NCBI GenBank assembly: GCA_023249375.1
Contig: JAHFCT010000019.1
Span: 1-63,058 of the forward strand
Source: Gemmatimonadota bacterium
GTDB lineage: Bacteria; Gemmatimonadota; Gemmatimonadetes; Gemmatimonadales; Gemmatimonadaceae
DNA length: 63,058 bases
Reading direction: 5' to 3'
In this document: positions 58,927-63,058 of the stretch, piece after piece
Layout: each line of letters starts with the position of its first letter
Numbering within the stretch: the first letter of the stretch is position 1
Notes under the pieces: generated by a model
Told to the model about the DNA's origin: nothing
What the model saw: the letters and a program-made list of their open reading frames with translations, nothing else
Database searches by the model: none
Translations under genes and position numbers: made by a program

Positions 58927-61900
58927 TCAGCGTCGTGGCTTCTCCACCGGAGTCAGCTTCGCCAACTGTCGCTTCGCATCCGCGACGCGTGGCTGCAATT
59001 CGGGGTCGGCATTCTTCCACAGCTCGATGAACGCTCGAAAGTTCTCGGCGGCCTTGTCGGGCTTGCCGAGCGATGCGTAGAGCTGGCCGAGGCGTTCACG
59101 AATAGCCGGCACGCGAAGGGGGTCGTTCTCTATCCACGCTTTCCCCCAGAAGGGCGTCGCGAGGTAGCGCTCGAAATTCGCGACGGCCGAGTCGGCCTGT
59201 CCGGCCGCGTCGTAGGCGCGCCCAAGGTCGAACGCCAAACAGCCAGCGCACTCGTCTGACGGGAGGCTGTCGGTCGTGAACGCGCTGCGCCGGAACTCGG
59301 TGATGGCGTCGCGCGGCGCGTTGGCGGCAAGCGCAATCTCGCCGAGTGCGTGGTGCAACCCGGGCTCCTTCCACCGGCGGAGCGCCGTGTCGGTGACCTC
59401 GTTGCGATACTGTGCGAGCATCGCCCTCGCCTTCTCCGGCCGGCCAGCGTTCGCCAGCACTTCCGCGACCCGCAGATACGGGCGGTCGCTCTGCGGCAGG
59501 TCGCGGAACGGGATCTTGGCGATGGCGGCGTCGAGTTCGGTGACAACTGCTGGCGATGGGCCGCGCACGGCGAGGGCGAGTTGCAGCGGAAGAACGTCCT
59601 TGAACGCTCCTGCCTCCCGGCGGAGACTTTCGGTGGTCTCGCTGAGTCGCCGAACCTCGGCGAGGCGACCGTCGAGCAAGGCGAGCGAACGCTGGCCGAC
59701 GAATGCGCCCTCCCTGGCGCGCACCGATGCGCTGGGGCGCGACATGGTGTCGATGAAAGCGCGATAGCCGGCGATATCGCCGCGCGCCCAGCGCACAAGA
59801 AGGCCGCGGCCGGTGCCATAGCCCAGCGAGATGGACTTCAACTTGTCGGCATAGACCGCGGCGCTGTCGAACTTCCCCTGGTTGATCTGCAGCTCGATGA
59901 TGTTGCCGTAGGAAGTGCCGTTGGGAATGGGGCTCAGGCGAATCGAGGCGGCGTTCAGCGACTCGGCCTTGGCATAGTCGCGGATGCGTCGATACTGCTC
60001 GCCGAGGTTGGCGAGAAGCGGCGGGAGGGTATCGCCGCGCCGAAGGATGCCCTCGTATGCCGCGATGGCCTTCCGCGTGTCGTGGCCGGGACCGAGCGAG
60101 TAGTAGCGGGCGGTGACGGCATCATGCTCCATCAGCGGGAGGCGGTCGCGCAGCTCGTAGGCGCGCGTGATGGCGGAATCGATGGCAGACTGCGACCCGC
60201 CGTAATTGGAGAGTTCAGCGCCGAGGGCGCTCCACGCCGAAGCAAACGTCGAGTCGAGCGCGACGGCTTCGCGCGACATCGTGATGGAGGCGCGATCGCC
60301 GAGCGCGTTGGCGCGCACGGCGTCACTGTACTTTCGCAGTGCCTCGAGCGAGCTGGTTGTGGCCTGGAACAGGGGTGGCGTGGCGTTCACCGAACGGAGC
60401 GACTCGCCGGCCTTGGCACGCAGCGCACGCGCCAGCTTGTCGGCGGCGTCGATGAGACCGCGCGGCCCGTCACCAGTCTCGCGGAACGAAGCGAGTTCGA
60501 TGCCCGAGTCGGCACGCACGAGCCGCACGGAGACGATGTACCCGCCCGGCACGCCGGTGATCTCGCCGTCGATCACGGCTTTGAATCCCTCGCGTAGGGC
60601 AATTTGCTGCGCCACGCGCGAGTCGACGCGCGACGCCGGATCGAGCTTCATCCGGACGAGCGCGGCCGGCAGAGCCGCGGATGGCACGAGGGTGAAGGTT
60701 GTGGATCCGGACAGGCCGGCGCGCACGGCATCCGAGACGACACGGCCCAGCGTGCTGTCGGTGTTGGTGGTGCGGAAGTCGGCGATGAGGATCGGGTCGC
60801 GGCGACTGAGTTGTCCGCTGGCGAAGAGTGTACCCACGGGCCCGATACCGAAGACGCGCATGGTCATGACCGCGACGATCACGAGCATGAACACTCCCAC
60901 CGCGTACATGCCGCCGCGCGCCGTGCGCTGCCAGCTCACGTGCGGCGCGGCCTTCAGCGCCATCGTGGCCATGGTGCCGTGCTGCAGCGACGGGGTTCCG
61001 CCCGGCGTGTAGGTGGGCGTGGTCGCCATGGCGCGACGCGTGACGCGATGGACGTAGCCCGTCCAGAGGATGACGGGCAGCCCCAGCGCCATCACGACGA
61101 GCGAACCGGAGAAGACCCAGTCAGGCAGCCCGATGCCGACGATCGCGGCCTTGGCGAGCACCGCGACGGCGACGAATGCCGCGGCGTAGATGGCGAGCGC
61201 CCGGGTGAACATTCCGGGCCCGCCGAGCAGCGCTTGCGGCATGGCGTCCATGCCGCTGCCGCTCGTAATCGTCTCGAGCGCGCGCACGATGTCGCTGGCC
61301 GACTGCGGACGGTCGTGCGCCTCCTTGGCGAGGCAGCGCATCACGAGATCGGCGAGCGGCGCCGGCACATCGGTGCGCAGTTCGTTGATCGGGCGGGGCA
61401 CTTCGCTCATCTGCGCCGCGAGCATCCGCTGCGGCGTGCGTCCGGCGAACATCGCCTGTCCAGCGAGCAGTTCGTACGCCATGGCGCCAAGCGAATAGAG
61501 GTCGGCGCGATGATCGACGTTGGGATCGCCCGCCGCCTGTTCCGGCGCCATGTACGCCGGCGTGCCGATGGAGGTGCCGATTTGCGTGAGCGTGGCGCTG
61601 CCGCTCGAGGTGCGCGCGGCACTGATGGCCTTGGCGATGCCGAAGTCGAGCACCACGGCGGTGCCGCCAGAGAGCATCACGTTGTCAGGCTTGATGTCGC
61701 GGTGCACGACGCCGCGTGCATGTGCGTAGGCGAGCGCCTTCGAGACGTCCTTCATGATGCCAATGACGTTGGTCACCGGCATCGGGCCGCGCGCGAGGTG
61801 GGCGCGCAGCGACTCGCCCTCGACGAAGGGCATGGAGTAGAACGGGAGACCGTCGGTGTCGCCCGCCGTCAGCACGGGGACGATGTTGGCCTGCTGCAGC

Positions 61901-62109
61901 GCGGCCGCGGTGCGGATCTCGCGTTCAAAGCGGTCGACGCTCAGCCCCTGCGCAAGGTCGGGCGAGAGCACCTTGACCACGACCTTGCGGCCCAGGCGCA
62001 GTTCATCGGCGACGAAGACGCGGCTCATGCCGCCACCGCCGAGTTCGCGGTCAAGGCGATAGGCATCGCCGAGTGTCTTCTGTAGCTGGGACCGGAGGTC
62101 GGTGCTCAG
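58927..62109 (-). CDS. Ser/Thr protein kinase with membrane helices, FlgO-like domain and TPR repeats
   Basis: About 1060 aa from CTG 62109, chosen because GAGGA lies just upstream and the frame reads L-S-T-D-L-R-S-Q-L-Q-K-T-L-G-D-A-Y, the usual kinase start of this group; the only upstream ATG (62307) adds 66 residues without a domain. Kinase: G-G-G-G-M-S-R-V (~24-31), ATP Lys K46, H-R-D-I-K-P-D-N (136-143), D-F-G (155-157), A-P-E-Q (188-191). Then several membrane helices, a FlgO-like domain (I-L-I-A-D-F...S-D-A-V-R-A-G-L) and TPR-like repeats to the end. Such kinases sense periplasmic signals and control transport or stress. Target not apparent. Confidence 0.88.
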   Translation of the reverse strand: MSTDLRSQLQKTLGDAYRLDRELGGGGMSRVFVADELRLGRKVVVKVLSPDLAQGLSVDRFEREIRTAAALQQANIVPVLTAGDTDGLPFYSMPFVEGESLRAHLARGPMPVTNVIGIMKDVSKALAYAHARGVVHRDIKPDNVMLSGGTAVVLDFGIAKAISAARTSSGSATLTQIGTSIGTPAYMAPEQAAGDPNVDHRADLYSLGAMAYELLAGQAMFAGRTPQRMLAAQMSEVPRPINELRTDVPAPLADLVMRCLAKEAHDRPQSASDIVRALETITSGSGMDAMPQALLGGPGMFTRALAIYAAAFVAVAVLAKAAIVGIGLPDWVFSGSLVVMALGLPVILWTGYVHRVTRRAMATTPTYTPGGTPSLQHGTMATMALKAAPHVSWQRTARGGMYAVGVFMLVIVAVMTMRVFGIGPVGTLFASGQLSRRDPILIADFRTTNTDSTLGRVVSDAVRAGLSGSTTFTLVPSAALPAALVRMKLDPASRVDSRVAQQIALREGFKAVIDGEITGVPGGYIVSVRLVRADSGIELASFRETGDGPRGLIDAADKLARALRAKAGESLRSVNATPPLFQATTSSLEALRKYSDAVRANALGDRASITMSREAVALDSTFASAWSALGAELSNYGGSQSAIDSAITRAYELRDRLPLMEHDAVTARYYSLGPGHDTRKAIAAYEGILRRGDTLPPLLANLGEQYRRIRDYAKAESLNAASIRLSPIPNGTSYGNIIELQINQGKFDSAAVYADKLKSISLGYGTGRGLLVRWARGDIAGYRAFIDTMSRPSASVRAREGAFVGQRSLALLDGRLAEVRRLSETTESLRREAGAFKDVLPLQLALAVRGPSPAVVTELDAAIAKIPFRDLPQSDRPYLRVAEVLANAGRPEKARAMLAQYRNEVTDTALRRWKEPGLHHALGEIALAANAPRDAITEFRRSAFTTDSLPSDECAGCLAFDLGRAYDAAGQADSAVANFERYLATPFWGKAWIENDPLRVPAIRERLGQLYASLGKPDKAAENFRAFIELWKNADPELQPRVADAKRQLAKLTPVEKPRR

Positions 62110-62318
62110 GGAGTCCTCAGGAGGGGCGCGACCGAGGGAAGGTATCTGGCGAGCGAGGGAAGCACTAGGCGACGATCTGGCCTTAGTGGGGTGTGATCCC
62201 TTATCATCCGCCGTTACGGGTTTGTTGCAATTCGACTCGTTTGCTGAATGCCGCCGAGTGACCGCGAGCCATGCCAGTGGCCCTGGTGTTTGCGGTCCAA
62301 AGACCATACTGGACCCCG

Positions 62319-62936
62319 ATGAAGCCCAGCAGACGCGAAGTGTTGACGTACAGCGGCCTGTTTCTCCTCAGTGCCGTGGCGTACTTCAACATCTGCCACC
62401 ACGTGAAGGCTCCCGTCGAGGTCTTTATGCCGGCGTGGGTGCCGTTCCTGCCGTGGCTGGCGATTCCATACCTGCTGCAGGTGATCGGCAGCTATTTCAT
62501 GGTGTTCGCGATCCGCGACAAGGCAATTCGCCGAGCGTGCTGGTACGGCTACTTCTCGTCGTACACCGTGACGTGTCTCATCTGGTGGTTCTATCCGACG
62601 GTGATGTATCGGCCGGTGGCGTCGGCGGCGTGGTGGAACTTCCCATTCAACGTGATGGCGAGCACGGATCTTCCCGTGAGCGTCCTGCCGGCGGGGCATG
62701 TGCTGATGCCGGTGCTGCTGTGCTGGGGCTTGGCCTACGACCGCCCGCGCTGGCTCCGGTGGCTGGTGCCGGCCGAGCTGCTCGGCACGATCGCGATCGT
62801 CACGACGTGGCAGCACCGGCCGAGTGACATTGTGATCGGTGTTGCCTTTGCGGTCGTCGCCGGGCTGATGTTCGGAATGGGGCGGCGGCGTGCGGGGAAC
62901 GCCGCGGTGACCGAAGAACTCGCGAGCGCCGCCTGA
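62319..62936 (+). CDS. PAP2/AUR1-like membrane phosphatase or phosphotransferase
   Basis: 205 aa, five to six membrane helices. S-V-L-P-A-G-H (H127) resembles PAP2 motif 2, and T-W-Q-H-x-P-S-D (H166, D170) resembles motif 3. The usual SR of motif 3 is missing, as in AUR1-type inositol-phosphotransferases, so lipid head-group transfer rather than plain dephosphorylation is possible. Divergent from the large kinase. Confidence 0.75.
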   Translation: MKPSRREVLTYSGLFLLSAVAYFNICHHVKAPVEVFMPAWVPFLPWLAIPYLLQVIGSYFMVFAIRDKAIRRACWYGYFSSYTVTCLIWWFYPTVMYRPVASAAWWNFPFNVMASTDLPVSVLPAGHVLMPVLLCWGLAYDRPRWLRWLVPAELLGTIAIVTTWQHRPSDIVIGVAFAVVAGLMFGMGRRRAGNAAVTEELASAA

Positions 62937-62974
62937 TGGCGGTGTGCTTCAGGGCTTCCGGGCCCAAGGATACG

Positions 62975-63058
62975 ATGACCATGGCTTCCCGAACTTCCGT
63001 GCCGTTTGCCCTGCCGATCGCACTCGCGCTGGCCGCGTCGGCGGCGCTCGTTCCGAGT
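62975..63058 (+). CDS. Secreted protein, N-terminal fragment (cut by window edge)
   Basis: Start ATG 62975 with AAGGA upstream. M-T-M-A-S-R-T-S-V-P-F-A-L-P-I-A-L-A-L-A-A-S-A-A is a signal peptide; only 28 codons are visible. 38 bp after the PAP2-like gene, so probably in the same unit. Confidence 0.6.
   Translation, partial: MTMASRTSVPFALPIALALAASAALVPS

Overview
The window is 63 kb of GC-rich, gene-dense bacterial chromosome with short intergenic gaps and many ATGA/GTGA start-stop overlaps. No rRNA, phage, insertion sequence or CRISPR array was seen. The gene families point to Gemmatimonadota or a close relative: a Ser/Thr kinase fused to membrane helices and TPRs, two CBM9/DUF5916 outer-membrane proteins, giant Ig-like lipoproteins opening with an LLSC lipobox, and many secreted lipoproteins. 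This taxonomic reading is an inference from gene content.

Layout. 1-4 kb: the clipped start of an SPFH-type gene, then a XylR/DmpR-type sigma-54 activator divergent from a three-gene operon (YceI, a coiled-coil protein, an HdeD-like membrane protein) with a well-formed -24/-12 promoter. 4-13 kb: a sensory block with two PAS histidine kinases (one with an intact receiver, one with an eroded receiver), an AraC-type regulator, a chemoreceptor and CheW. 13-15.7 kb: YdeI-like protein, alpha/beta hydrolase, small secreted protein, DUF72. 15.8-30 kb: a surface-protein island on the minus strand, with two giant lipoproteins (about 2080 and 2390 aa) around a DUF3761 protein whose start overlaps the stop of the first. 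30-34 kb: SURF1, two EamA transporters and MgtE.

34-45.8 kb: DUF5916 beta-barrel protein, a structured intergenic RNA candidate with a strong terminator, a beta-hydroxyacid dehydrogenase coupled to a class V aminotransferase, a putative glycosidase, a lipoprotein coupled to DUF2203, RNase Z, a PLP dehydratase and a class II photolyase. 45.8-52.8 kb: tRNA-Ala(CGC), deacetylase plus glycosyltransferase, a DinB-fold protein, a second class V aminotransferase, tRNA-Gln(CTG), a small lipoprotein, a secreted HEYEH protein and an FmdB zinc ribbon. 52.8-63 kb: a second DUF5916 protein, a one-module Ig lipoprotein, bacteriohemerythrin, a membrane protein, a saccharopine-dehydrogenase-like enzyme, the large kinase, a PAP2/AUR1-like protein and a clipped secreted protein.

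The most unusual signals are these. (i) Two families of short pyrimidine-rich repeats sit at gene starts where a Shine-Dalgarno sequence would be expected; one family is a heptamer array placed before two TTG-started genes. (ii) A XylR/DmpR-type activator appears to control envelope genes rather than aromatic catabolism. (iii) The second giant lipoprotein carries a tandem array of repeats each marked by a tyrosine cluster, and the first has an Arg-rich insert breaking a beta-helix module. (iv) One kinase keeps only the tail of a receiver domain. (v) A nested-hairpin RNA candidate lies between 36.9 and 37.03 kb.
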